Shown piece after piece: positions 34,201-42,929 of a DNA stretch of 56,670 nt. The translations under genes and the position numbers were made by a program. Positions within the stretch are counted from its first letter, which is position 1; each line of letters begins with the position of its first letter. Origin of the DNA: a virus; the IMG/VR virus record IMGVR_UViG_3300009420_003189, positions 1-56,670 of that record, one strand, 5' to 3'. Under the pieces are notes generated by a model, which ran no database searches, had not been told where the DNA came from, and saw only the letters and a list, made by a program, of their open reading frames with translations.

Positions 34201-34676
34201 TGAAAAAAACCATGGAAGAATTTGCTATTACATTACAGACATGGACATGTAGTATGCACAATAATCTTGATAGGAATGTTTGTCCTGCACCGGACGGAGA
34301 AACATTGGCAGATTATATGCGCGAATATGATCTGACATCAAATATTATCCCAAACTCTATACATGAACAAGTAGCGGCATTTATGATAACCGAACATGTG
34401 CATTGGAGAGATTTAATTAGCTATGATATGCATTTGTATTTGCGTGCCGCGGAAAAAGAATCATTAGATTATACTTATAGATTAAATCGTACACTTTTAT
34501 GGCCATTCGAAAATAAAGATGATCTCCCCCTACACCGGCTGAAACATATGATGCACCCGAATATTGGGTTTTTTGGTAATATGATCAAATATCAAAAAGA
34601 TAAAATAAAAACACGAAATGGACATTCCGTATATATTCCATTTAAAGAAACATTATATTTGTTTAATCAATTATGA
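34200..34676 (+). CDS. Hypothetical protein between two halogenase genes
   Basis: A 158-aa protein lying between two halogenase genes with ATGA-type overlaps on both sides. It contains a His/Trp-rich segment (ITEHVHWRDLISYDMHLYLR) and LHRLKHMMHPNIGFFGNM, with many His that could bind a metal, but no known motif. The ATG at 34200 follows the previous stop. The fixed position suggests a partner of the halogenases, perhaps a substrate-handling protein. That is inference only. Confidence 0.6.
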   Translation: MKKTMEEFAITLQTWTCSMHNNLDRNVCPAPDGETLADYMREYDLTSNIIPNSIHEQVAAFMITEHVHWRDLISYDMHLYLRAAEKESLDYTYRLNRTLLWPFENKDDLPLHRLKHMMHPNIGFFGNMIKYQKDKIKTRNGHSVYIPFKETLYLFNQL

Positions 34677-35680
34677 ACATAATAATTTTAGGCGGAGGAA
34701 GCGCTGGTTGGTTAGCTGCTGCATATTTATCCCAAACTAATAAAGTTGAAATAAAGCTTCCTAAAAATTCCAAACCTATAGGTGTTGGAGAAAGTACATT
34801 ACCCGGACTAGTTAAATTCTTTGATTATTGTGGAATATCTGAAGATGATGTAATTAATAAGTGTGACGGTGTAATTAAATATGGTATTAAACATCATGGT
34901 TGGCATAAAACTGATTGGGTACACCCGTTTCCCAATAATACTCATGCTTATCATTTAGATGCGTTAAAAATGATTATTCTTTTAGAAGAAATAACGCGTC
35001 CCAGATTATGTAAAGTAGATAATCCTGATTTAGTAATAGATTGCACTGGCTTCAATAGTGATTTTTCTAAAAATAAACAATTTGGTTCTTATAAAACTCT
35101 GTCTAATAATATGGCGCTCTTCGCACCCGGTGATTCTAATTGTCAATCTATAACAAACACTTTCGCTATGGATTATGGGTGGATGTGGAATGTAGATTTA
35201 AGATCAAGGAGTGGTAATGGGTATGTTTTTAATAATAATTTTATAAGTGTAAATGATGCCATTGAAGAATTTAAAAATAAAAATGTAGGTAATGTTAAAG
35301 CCGAAGACATTCACGCCATTCCCTTTAATAATAGGTATTGTTTAACCCCGTGGTTGGGTAATACCGTATCTGTGGGATTAAGTTGTGGATTTGCAGAACC
35401 TCTTGAAGCTACAGGACTTTTTCTAATAACATGGGCGATAGAAACTATTGAAAAAATAAAATATAAAAAAAATAAAGAGGAAATATTTAATCGTTCATAT
35501 GTTAGATTGTGCCGGCATGTATATGATTTTTTGGAATTGTTTTACACTTCTTCTAAAAATGATCATACTGAATATTGGAGATCTTTAAAAAAATATCATA
35601 CATTGAATAAACCCAAATATCAAATTAATTTTTTTAGGGAAAATTATTCTTATAAATTTTTAAATGATGCCGCGGTATGA
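34673..35680 (+). CDS. Flavin-dependent halogenase-family protein 2 (short)
   Basis: A 335-aa paralogue of halogenase 1. It has LGGGSAGW (G7-W13), GESTLPGL, IKYGIKHHGW with Lys69 at the catalytic lysine position, GWMWNVD (169-175) in the GWxWxIP place, and AEPLEATGLFLITWAIETIE near the C-terminus. It is about 90 residues shorter than its neighbour and much shorter than the roughly 500-aa bacterial tryptophan halogenases. The part lost lies between the second flavin loop and the GWxW motif, where the substrate lid would be. It may act on a large or carrier-bound substrate, or form a pair with halogenase 1. Confidence 0.82.
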   Translation: MNIIILGGGSAGWLAAAYLSQTNKVEIKLPKNSKPIGVGESTLPGLVKFFDYCGISEDDVINKCDGVIKYGIKHHGWHKTDWVHPFPNNTHAYHLDALKMIILLEEITRPRLCKVDNPDLVIDCTGFNSDFSKNKQFGSYKTLSNNMALFAPGDSNCQSITNTFAMDYGWMWNVDLRSRSGNGYVFNNNFISVNDAIEEFKNKNVGNVKAEDIHAIPFNNRYCLTPWLGNTVSVGLSCGFAEPLEATGLFLITWAIETIEKIKYKKNKEEIFNRSYVRLCRHVYDFLELFYTSSKNDHTEYWRSLKKYHTLNKPKYQINFFRENYSYKFLNDAAV

Positions 35681-37878
35681 AAAAAAATGTATATTTATTG
35701 CAATTAACAGCTCCTTTAATTGACTCTTCCGTTGGAATTGGAATGTCAAGTAATAAATCTGCATTTTTACCATATTCCATCGGTCTTCTTTGGTCTTATA
35801 GTTTACAAAATAAAATAATATCTGATAATTTTATATTAAAGGATTTGGCTTTCAATATAGATAATTTAAATCATTATATTGATAATATGGAACAACCGGA
35901 TATAGTTGCCACTAGCAATTATATGTGGAATTCTAATAAACACCTCTATATATTAAAAAAAATAAAAGAAAGGTATCCTAATTGCTTGATTATTTGTGGA
36001 GGACCACATGTTCCTAAATCTAATGATAATAAATGGTATAATTTGCATGATTATATAGACATCGGTGTTGTGGGAGAAGGAGAAAAAGTCTTTGAACAAA
36101 TTTTATTAGAATATTTTAATAAAAAAGATTTTTCTGAGATACCAGGTCTTTTTTTTAGAAAAAATAATAAAATTTTTAAAACGGAACCGGCCATTAGAAT
36201 TAAAAATATTAATACAATCCCTAGTCCATATTTGTCGGGTCTTTTTAATAATATTATATTAAAAAATCCTTCAGTTAATTTTCACGCTACCGTTGAGATG
36301 GATAGAGGTTGCCCATTTAAATGTACTTTTTGTGATTGGGGTAGTTTAACTGCACAAAAAATGATAAAATTTGATGAGCCGCGATTATTCAAAGAATTTG
36401 AATGGATTAGTCGTAATAAAATAAATTATCTTTGGTTCACAAATAGTAATTTGGGTATATTTAAAGAAAGAGATTATAATATAATAGATAAGGCAGTGGG
36501 GTATCATGAAACCACAGGTTATCCCAAAAAAATAGCACACTCGGGTTATGCAAAAACACCACCAAGTAAAAATTCTTCATTACAAATACAACAACGATTA
36601 TTAGATGGTGTTAAGGATAATAATACTGTTCCCAGAGTCGCCTTACAATCCACTAATCCAGAAATTTTATCTAATATTAAAAGAAAAAATATGAGCATTG
36701 TCAATGCGGATAAGATGGATTCTACAAATAAAGAAATTGAATTAATATATCCCCTACCAGGTACTACGTATGATGGGTGGGTTGATGAGTTAACCGCGTT
36801 AATGCCTATTAAAAAATTGAAAATAAACGTATATCCTTGTTTGATTTTACCTAATGCGGAGCTTAATGATAAATCTTATAAGGAACGTTTTAAAATAAAA
36901 ACAAAAATTATCCCTTTTAATGTTGACATGGAAGAATGTGAAATTATTACTTCTTTGAAATCTATGTCTTATGAAGATGTTGTTAAAGGCTGGATGTTCG
37001 CATGGATTGTTATGAATTTTTGGTTTGAGCCAATATTAAAATACATATATTATGATTATTTAAAGGATGAAGTTACATTAAAAGATTTTTTTGTTAAATT
37101 TCAAGATTATTTAGAAAGTGATCCAATATTCATCACTTCCAAGTTTCAAGATATGCAAACAACAACCATAGGTGTATTATATAATCAATTAAAAAATAAT
37201 ATTCATAATACATATGATGACTATGATCAGGTTGTTAGCAAATCTCATCATCACTCTATCAAGTATCTTCGACAACATATTATTTTAGTTTTAAAGGACA
37301 TTGAAAATTTTATATCCATATATTTTAATAAACATATAGATAATTTAAGTGCGGGTTATGGCCGGCTGCATCCGAACCGGTTCGGAAGTAGTATGGTATG
37401 TGGGAATAGATTATTAAATGATGATGATTTACTGATAATATTGGAATTTTTAGTTGAATGTTCATATTCAAGATACAATAATAATGTGAGTTTAAAAAGT
37501 ATCAAATATAATGAAGCCAAGTGGGTGGGAACTTTTATAGGCCCAACTTTAATTTCTATGAGCGGGGTTAAATGGGAGGAAGAATTAAAAGGATACCGTT
37601 TATTATTCAGAGGTGCCACTCTTCCTGGATATGTAAAAAAAGTATCGAGAGATATTACACAAAGTTCGTATCAATGGAGCCATATAAACATCCAAAAGGA
37701 AATTACGGGTGGAACTGGTCCATATTATTTAACAAATAATGTAGATTCTAAAAATGGTGTTAAGAGTTATAAATTTTCAAACATTATGAAAAATTTATCC
37801 CAAAAAGGTATCGTAGATTTGGTGGACGTCAAAATGTTTAATAATGTGAAACAAAATATTTGGAGATATAATTTATGA
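35677..37878 (+). CDS. B12-binding-domain radical SAM protein A
   Basis: A 733-aa protein. The N-terminal Rossmann-like cobalamin-binding region (VATSNYMWNSNKHLYILKKI, then CLIICGGPHVPK and VGEGEKVFEQIL) is followed by the radical SAM domain with CPFKCTFC (Cys212, Cys216, Cys219) and DWGSLTAQK. The paralogue at 40095 has the same architecture. Many enzymes of this class transfer methyl groups to unactivated carbons or rearrange rings. The C-terminal 200 residues are extra compared with the paralogue and unassigned. ATGA overlaps on both sides. Confidence 0.9.
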   Translation: MKKNVYLLQLTAPLIDSSVGIGMSSNKSAFLPYSIGLLWSYSLQNKIISDNFILKDLAFNIDNLNHYIDNMEQPDIVATSNYMWNSNKHLYILKKIKERYPNCLIICGGPHVPKSNDNKWYNLHDYIDIGVVGEGEKVFEQILLEYFNKKDFSEIPGLFFRKNNKIFKTEPAIRIKNINTIPSPYLSGLFNNIILKNPSVNFHATVEMDRGCPFKCTFCDWGSLTAQKMIKFDEPRLFKEFEWISRNKINYLWFTNSNLGIFKERDYNIIDKAVGYHETTGYPKKIAHSGYAKTPPSKNSSLQIQQRLLDGVKDNNTVPRVALQSTNPEILSNIKRKNMSIVNADKMDSTNKEIELIYPLPGTTYDGWVDELTALMPIKKLKINVYPCLILPNAELNDKSYKERFKIKTKIIPFNVDMEECEIITSLKSMSYEDVVKGWMFAWIVMNFWFEPILKYIYYDYLKDEVTLKDFFVKFQDYLESDPIFITSKFQDMQTTTIGVLYNQLKNNIHNTYDDYDQVVSKSHHHSIKYLRQHIILVLKDIENFISIYFNKHIDNLSAGYGRLHPNRFGSSMVCGNRLLNDDDLLIILEFLVECSYSRYNNNVSLKSIKYNEAKWVGTFIGPTLISMSGVKWEEELKGYRLLFRGATLPGYVKKVSRDITQSSYQWSHINIQKEITGGTGPYYLTNNVDSKNGVKSYKFSNIMKNLSQKGIVDLVDVKMFNNVKQNIWRYNL

Positions 37879-38495
37879 AAATATCCTTATTTACAAGTGG
37901 CTCCGCAGGAAAACAAAAACAAGTTACACATAACATGGGTGATTTTTATAAAGCAGGACATTGGTTAGTTGAAAAATGGGGATTAGATGAACGAGATGTT
38001 ATTATAAATCCTTTTCCGACATGGACCATTGCATGCTGGGCCTTTTGTATAATGCCCGCAAAAATTACTCACTGCACTGTAGTAAATGTTAAATTTGAAC
38101 CTTTGAAATTCTGGGATGTTGTAGAAGAAGTTAAACCAACGGTTCTTACATTAGCAGTTGGAACATGGAGGACTCTTGTTAAAAGAAGAAAACCAAATCT
38201 TGAATTTGTTAGAAATTTTTCTACCGGTTCAGCTCCAGTTACCGATGAAGATATTTCGTTAATGGAATCAACAGGTGCACAAAATGTTTGGAACATATAT
38301 GGTTCTACAGAATGTATTCCACCTGTAATGATTTCAAGTAATTCTATTTTTAATTTTGAAAAATCTCCATATTATTTGGAATATGAAGATACATTATTTG
38401 TTGATGGTGTAAATACAGGTGATATATTTGATCTCGACACAGGAAAATTTATGACTAGAACAATACAGACAAAGAATGATACATGGAAGTCCTAA
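37875..38495 (+). CDS. Minimal AMP-forming adenylation (ANL) domain
   Basis: Only 206 aa, yet it shows three ordered core motifs of the acyl/aryl-CoA synthetase superfamily: FTSGSAGKQKQV (residues 6-17, the P-loop like TSGTTGxPK), NIYGSTE (140-146, A5 motif) and TGDIF (181-185, A7-type TGD). The usual 150-residue N-terminal subdomain and the C-terminal catalytic lid with its lysine are missing, so full acyl-CoA formation seems unlikely. Adenylation of a carboxylate is possible. It is a compact adenylating enzyme or a binding protein derived from one. ATGA overlap with the upstream radical SAM gene. Confidence 0.8.
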   Translation: MKISLFTSGSAGKQKQVTHNMGDFYKAGHWLVEKWGLDERDVIINPFPTWTIACWAFCIMPAKITHCTVVNVKFEPLKFWDVVEEVKPTVLTLAVGTWRTLVKRRKPNLEFVRNFSTGSAPVTDEDISLMESTGAQNVWNIYGSTECIPPVMISSNSIFNFEKSPYYLEYEDTLFVDGVNTGDIFDLDTGKFMTRTIQTKNDTWKS

Positions 38496-39178
38496 CGGAA
38501 AAAGAATATTACACATATCATACCCAAAATTTAGTTCCTACGAAGTTAAAAATAAATAGTGAAATATTTGTAAAAGAAATTTCCAAATTTAATTTTATGC
38601 CTTGGGGGGATGTTCATTTAGAATTCCCAAGGCATGCGGTTCCTCTAATTAATGAAGACGGTATTTTTAAAGAAAATGACCCTGCATGTTATCCATTAGA
38701 TAGATGGAATTTTTTATTAGAATATCCTCAATTTAGATATAAAGAATGGACAGATGATCATCTAATTAAATGGAAAGAATGGAATTCTCAGGAAATTGAT
38801 ATGGACAGCATTGTGAATGAAAAACATTTTAAGGTGCCAACCGCCGCATTAAAGATTTCTAGCCTATCCGCATTAAGTGAATTATTACCTTATATGTACA
38901 GAAGTTGCATACTCAAATGGGATTATTTGGGCCATTTTAAAAAACATATAGATACATGGCATCCAACACAATGGATTAAATTATGGGGCACCACTAATCC
39001 CGACGGCATGGTTATACGTTATGAAAAAGATGGAAGAATGATAAGTGAATCTCATATAGAATCAGGCCGGCTCTATTTACATGATTCCATTAAACCCCAC
39101 GAAGGGTTAGCCTTTACTGATGATGTATACCAGTTTTTTATATCATTGAATCCACGAGCACTGGATGTTTTATGGTAA
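38483..39178 (+). CDS. Possible cupin-fold oxygenase-like protein (weak)
   Basis: A 231-aa protein without a firm assignment. The C-terminal half has HFKKHIDTWHPTQWIKLWGT followed by ESGRLYLHDSIKPHEGLAF. H-x-D plus a later His with aromatic strands recall aspartyl/asparaginyl beta-hydroxylase-like or related 2OG oxygenases, but the match is poor. It overlaps the ANL-domain gene by 13 nt and the PhyH-family gene by 7 nt, so it is part of the same module. Confidence 0.55.
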   Translation: MEVLTEKEYYTYHTQNLVPTKLKINSEIFVKEISKFNFMPWGDVHLEFPRHAVPLINEDGIFKENDPACYPLDRWNFLLEYPQFRYKEWTDDHLIKWKEWNSQEIDMDSIVNEKHFKVPTAALKISSLSALSELLPYMYRSCILKWDYLGHFKKHIDTWHPTQWIKLWGTTNPDGMVIRYEKDGRMISESHIESGRLYLHDSIKPHEGLAFTDDVYQFFISLNPRALDVLW

Positions 39179-40098
39179 AAAAATTCATAGATTGTAGTGA
39201 GCATTGGAAAAATGGAAATGTTTCAGAAATTAAAAATTTTGCAGATAAGTATGGATATCTTTTTTTTAAACAATGTTTAGATATAGAAGAGAATTTAAAT
39301 GTTAAACGTCAACTAGACGAAATTTTATTAAAATATAATTATATTACTGAAACTGGGGATTTTAATACAGATTTTCAAGATATGTTTTATGCCGGCGGAG
39401 TGGGTCCGGATGATTATTTTACTGATATTAATTATCTGGAAGATTTACATTCATATATGCATCAAAAAATGTTTTATGATGTAATGAAAATAATTACTGG
39501 CAAGGATTGCATACCTATACCCAGATTAGTTCAAAGGACAATTTTTCCTAATAATCCCAGATTGACAACATTACCACATCAAGATCATTGGTATGCTGGA
39601 ATGTCAAATGATTTGTGGACAATATGGGTTCCTTTTGGAGACGTTCCCATAGAGCTTGGTACCATGAAAATAAATTCTCAATCCCATATTCTTGGAGAAA
39701 TCCCTCCAGAACAAAGATATTTTCATGAAAAAAATCAGATGATTGCATTTCATCCAACTAACTTTGAAGAATGGGTTTCTGATAATTTTCAAACAGGAGA
39801 TTTTTTAATGTTCAATGTCCTCACTCAACATGGAAACAACCATAATATATCATCTAAAGTCCGATGCACCTTAGACGTTAGATACCAACCCATAGATGAG
39901 AGATTTTTTGATTTATTTTTTGATACACATTCTAAAGATTTGGAATGGAAAGATATATATTCAAATTTTAAAGATAAATCAAAATGTTTTTATTGGGATA
40001 GATATAATTTAAATATTGTTCAGGATGAATCGTTATCCAGAGCCGTTGCTGAAAATCATGCAACCATAAAAATAGATTTTAATGATACATTGCAATGA
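39172..40098 (+). CDS. Phytanoyl-CoA dioxygenase (PhyH) family protein 1
   Basis: A 308-aa Fe(II)/2OG oxygenase. PHQDHWYAG gives His136 and Asp138; QHGNN gives the distal His220; and KVRCTLDVRYQP supplies the 2OG-binding arginine. DLWTIWVPFGDVPIELGTMK is the characteristic PhyH strand pair. It hydroxylates (or otherwise oxidises) an unknown substrate. It resembles the protein at 41914, and each follows a B12 radical SAM gene, so a module has been duplicated. Confidence 0.88.
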   Translation: MVKKFIDCSEHWKNGNVSEIKNFADKYGYLFFKQCLDIEENLNVKRQLDEILLKYNYITETGDFNTDFQDMFYAGGVGPDDYFTDINYLEDLHSYMHQKMFYDVMKIITGKDCIPIPRLVQRTIFPNNPRLTTLPHQDHWYAGMSNDLWTIWVPFGDVPIELGTMKINSQSHILGEIPPEQRYFHEKNQMIAFHPTNFEEWVSDNFQTGDFLMFNVLTQHGNNHNISSKVRCTLDVRYQPIDERFFDLFFDTHSKDLEWKDIYSNFKDKSKCFYWDRYNLNIVQDESLSRAVAENHATIKIDFNDTLQ

Positions 40099-41921
40099 AT
40101 AAAAATTTATACATGTGTCAAATAACCCCAGCTGACGAAACTATAGGGGGAATGTCAAAATGTGAATGGGCCTTTTTGCCCTATACGGCAGGCGTATTGT
40201 GGGAATATGCTCACCGCAATGAATTGATTAAAAATAATTATATCCTTAAAGACACTATTGTGTTTAGGGATCCTTTAAATGATATACTAAAAACCCTAGA
40301 TCAACCAGATGTGGTAGCATTTTGTTGTTATGTTTGGAATACAAGCTTTCAATGTATTATAGCAAAAAAAATTAAAGAATTATATCCTAATTGTCTTATT
40401 ATTGTCGGCGGACCCCATATACCAATTAAACAGGATGAATGGTTTAAAGATCATCCATATATTGATATTGCTGTCGTAAATGAAGGCGAAGAAATTTTTG
40501 AAAATATTTTATTAGAGCGAGTCAATGATATACCAGATTATTCTAAAATAAATGGAATCATATTAAATGATTCTAATGATATTCTGAGAACCCCCTCTCA
40601 TCCCAGAATGAAGAATCTTGATGTAATACCAAGCCCCTATCTCACTGGATTTTTTGAAAAGTTAATGTTAGATTATCCTGATGTAAAATTCCATGCTACG
40701 TGGGAATCTAATAGGGGATGTCCCTTTAGATGTTCTTTTTGTGATTGGGGAGGATTAACTTATCAAAAAGTAAAAATATTTGATATAGATCGGTGTAAGG
40801 ATGAAATTACATATATTGCAGATAAAAAAATGTTTGCTATGTGGATATCCGATGCGAATTTTGGTATATTTAAAAAAAGAGATATTGAACTCGTACAGCA
40901 TTTGGTTGATGTTTACAAAAAAGAGGGCTATCCTGAATTTTTTCCTACACTAGGGTACGCCAAGACTCCTCCGAAAAAAAATGGTGTCGCGGAAATTCAG
41001 AAATTGATCAGAGAGGCATTACCTTTTGATAAAACACCATCGCCCAGAGTAGCTATACAAAGTTTTGATCATGATACATTAGCTAATATTAGACGAGATA
41101 ATTTAAGCATAGCTGATCTAGATCTAATAGTAGATAATCAAAAGCAAAATGATGTGCCTTTTGAAGTTGAACTTATAATTCCCTTACCGGGAATGACATA
41201 TAATAGTTTTGTTTCTGATTGGGAATATTTTTTACAAAATGATTCGTCCGATGGGATGATATATCCGGCCATGGTTCTTCCCAATTCCGAATTCGGCGCG
41301 CCAGAATATCAAAAAAAATATAAAATCAAAGTTAGAAATATGCCATATAATTATTTTGTAAGTAAGGAATTTTCCGAGAGGCGCATATATACTAGCTTGG
41401 ACAAATTTAAAAATGAACATTTGGAATATGCTGATATAATAGTAGAAACCTTTTCAATGACAGAATCTGAAGCTATTAAGTGTTGGATGTTTTATTGGGT
41501 AATAGAATGTTTTTGGTATCATATTATTCTAAAAGACGTTGTAAGTTATATAAGCAAATGTATTGATGAGCCGTTAGTTGAAGTTTTTAAAAGATTACAA
41601 ACATATATTATTAATTCTCATGGAATAATAAATGAAAGATATTCAGAATTGGAGTCTTTAATAAACAAGAGTTATTTTGCATATGATATGAAATCTTTAA
41701 AATTTCAAGATATTAAATTTTTCCAGGAACATCATATGTTTTTTTTCCACGATATCACAACATTTATTTCCGATGCGTATATAAATACCTTAAATGATGA
41801 ACAGTTTGCGGAAGTGATTGAAATGGTAAAAAGAAAAGACGATTCGAATTTTTATTATCGAGATGTAACACAAAATATCATTGATGGTGGTTCACCGGAG
41901 AGAAGCGAAATTTATGCATGA
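40095..41921 (+). CDS. B12-binding-domain radical SAM protein B
   Basis: A 608-aa paralogue of the protein at 35677 with the same layout. The cobalamin-binding domain has VAFCCYVWNTSFQCIIAKKI, LIIVGGPHIPIK and VVNEGEEIFENILL. CPFRCSFC (Cys209, Cys213, Cys216) and DWGGLTYQK follow, then SDANFGIFKKRDIELV. Shared openings (MCQITPADETIGGMSKCEWA against LQLTAPLIDSSVGIGMSSNK) show common descent. It is shorter at the C-terminus. ATGA overlap with the preceding PhyH gene and an 8-nt overlap with the next PhyH gene. Confidence 0.9.
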   Translation: MNKNLYMCQITPADETIGGMSKCEWAFLPYTAGVLWEYAHRNELIKNNYILKDTIVFRDPLNDILKTLDQPDVVAFCCYVWNTSFQCIIAKKIKELYPNCLIIVGGPHIPIKQDEWFKDHPYIDIAVVNEGEEIFENILLERVNDIPDYSKINGIILNDSNDILRTPSHPRMKNLDVIPSPYLTGFFEKLMLDYPDVKFHATWESNRGCPFRCSFCDWGGLTYQKVKIFDIDRCKDEITYIADKKMFAMWISDANFGIFKKRDIELVQHLVDVYKKEGYPEFFPTLGYAKTPPKKNGVAEIQKLIREALPFDKTPSPRVAIQSFDHDTLANIRRDNLSIADLDLIVDNQKQNDVPFEVELIIPLPGMTYNSFVSDWEYFLQNDSSDGMIYPAMVLPNSEFGAPEYQKKYKIKVRNMPYNYFVSKEFSERRIYTSLDKFKNEHLEYADIIVETFSMTESEAIKCWMFYWVIECFWYHIILKDVVSYISKCIDEPLVEVFKRLQTYIINSHGIINERYSELESLINKSYFAYDMKSLKFQDIKFFQEHHMFFFHDITTFISDAYINTLNDEQFAEVIEMVKRKDDSNFYYRDVTQNIIDGGSPERSEIYA

Positions 41922-42921
41922 CGTAGAAGATCGAATTCAACATAATGCTACGGACAGCGCTGTAAAATATGGTTTATATAAAACCGTTTATAATGATTGG
42001 TCTGGTGATATTAAAGATTATGATATATCTCCATATACAGATTCCAGTGAGGCATTTCATGATGGTGATTATGACGAGATTAAAAAAAGGGCTAAGTTAG
42101 ATGGTTACTTATATATAAAAGGGGCATTAGATGTAAAAAGAAATATGTCTTTAAGGGATGATGCCTTGCGTATATGTGACGAACAAAATTTATTATTAAA
42201 AGATGATATTTTACGCGATGGTGTAGATGTTAATTCCGGATCCGGCCCTCATGTATTTTGGGATAAGTGCGTTAAATTACAATCTTTTAATGAATATTTA
42301 CATAAAGAACTTCCTTTACTTAAATTATTTTCTCATATGTATGGCGAAGAATTTGTTTTACTACCCAGAGCACTTTTTAGATTTTTTAAAAATAATGGTG
42401 AATTTTCTAAATTACATCAGGATTTTTGGTATTCTGGTGTTGCGCGAAATATGTGGACCGCGTGGGTTCCATTAGGCGATATTCCCATGGATAAGGGTGT
42501 TATAGTAATAGCGAAAGACAGTCATTTAAATTTGGGGTTTGTTCCAAATGAAGATAGATTTTATGACCAATCCAACCAGATAACTTTTAAACTAAAAAAA
42601 GATGATTATAAATGGCTAACCAATGATTTTGAAAGCGGTGATGTATTCCTTTTTCATAATCTGCTTGCCCATTTTAGTACAACCAATACAACGAATCATT
42701 TAAGATTTTCTGCTGATTATAGATTTATACCATTATCTGATCCTTTAGCAGATTATTTTTTTATACCCCATATGACCGAACATACGTGGGATGAAATATA
42801 TGAAGATTGGGACAGTACAGATTATCAATGGCATTGGAAGCACCTAGAATCAAAGTTTATATCACCAGATGAAATAGACGAAACAACAAACAATATTATG
42901 AGCCACACCACTCAATTTTAA
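41914..42921 (+). CDS. Phytanoyl-CoA dioxygenase (PhyH) family protein 2
   Basis: A 335-aa Fe(II)/2OG oxygenase. LHQDFWYSG gives His168 and Asp170. NMWTAWVPLGDIPMDKGVIV is the family strand pair. NLLAHFSTTNTTNHLRFSAD gives the distal His and the arginine. An acidic N-terminal extension of about 45 residues is not found in its paralogue at 39172. The ATG at 41914 is preferred over the ATG at 41884, because it lies just ahead of the upstream stop and removes an unlikely tail. The likely substrate is the product of the adjacent B12 radical SAM enzyme. Confidence 0.87.
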   Translation: MHDVEDRIQHNATDSAVKYGLYKTVYNDWSGDIKDYDISPYTDSSEAFHDGDYDEIKKRAKLDGYLYIKGALDVKRNMSLRDDALRICDEQNLLLKDDILRDGVDVNSGSGPHVFWDKCVKLQSFNEYLHKELPLLKLFSHMYGEEFVLLPRALFRFFKNNGEFSKLHQDFWYSGVARNMWTAWVPLGDIPMDKGVIVIAKDSHLNLGFVPNEDRFYDQSNQITFKLKKDDYKWLTNDFESGDVFLFHNLLAHFSTTNTTNHLRFSADYRFIPLSDPLADYFFIPHMTEHTWDEIYEDWDSTDYQWHWKHLESKFISPDEIDETTNNIMSHTTQF

Positions 42922-42929
42922 ATAATTAT

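Noticed and set aside
34200-34676. RiPP precursor between the halogenase genes
   Set aside because: At 158 residues with a folded, His/Trp-rich sequence and no leader or core pattern, it is more likely a globular partner protein.
37875-39178. Frameshift splitting a full-length ANL enzyme into the genes at 37875 and 38483
   Set aside because: The 38483 product shows no ANL C-terminal domain motifs and instead has a His-x-Asp pattern. The junction is a normal 13-nt overlap.
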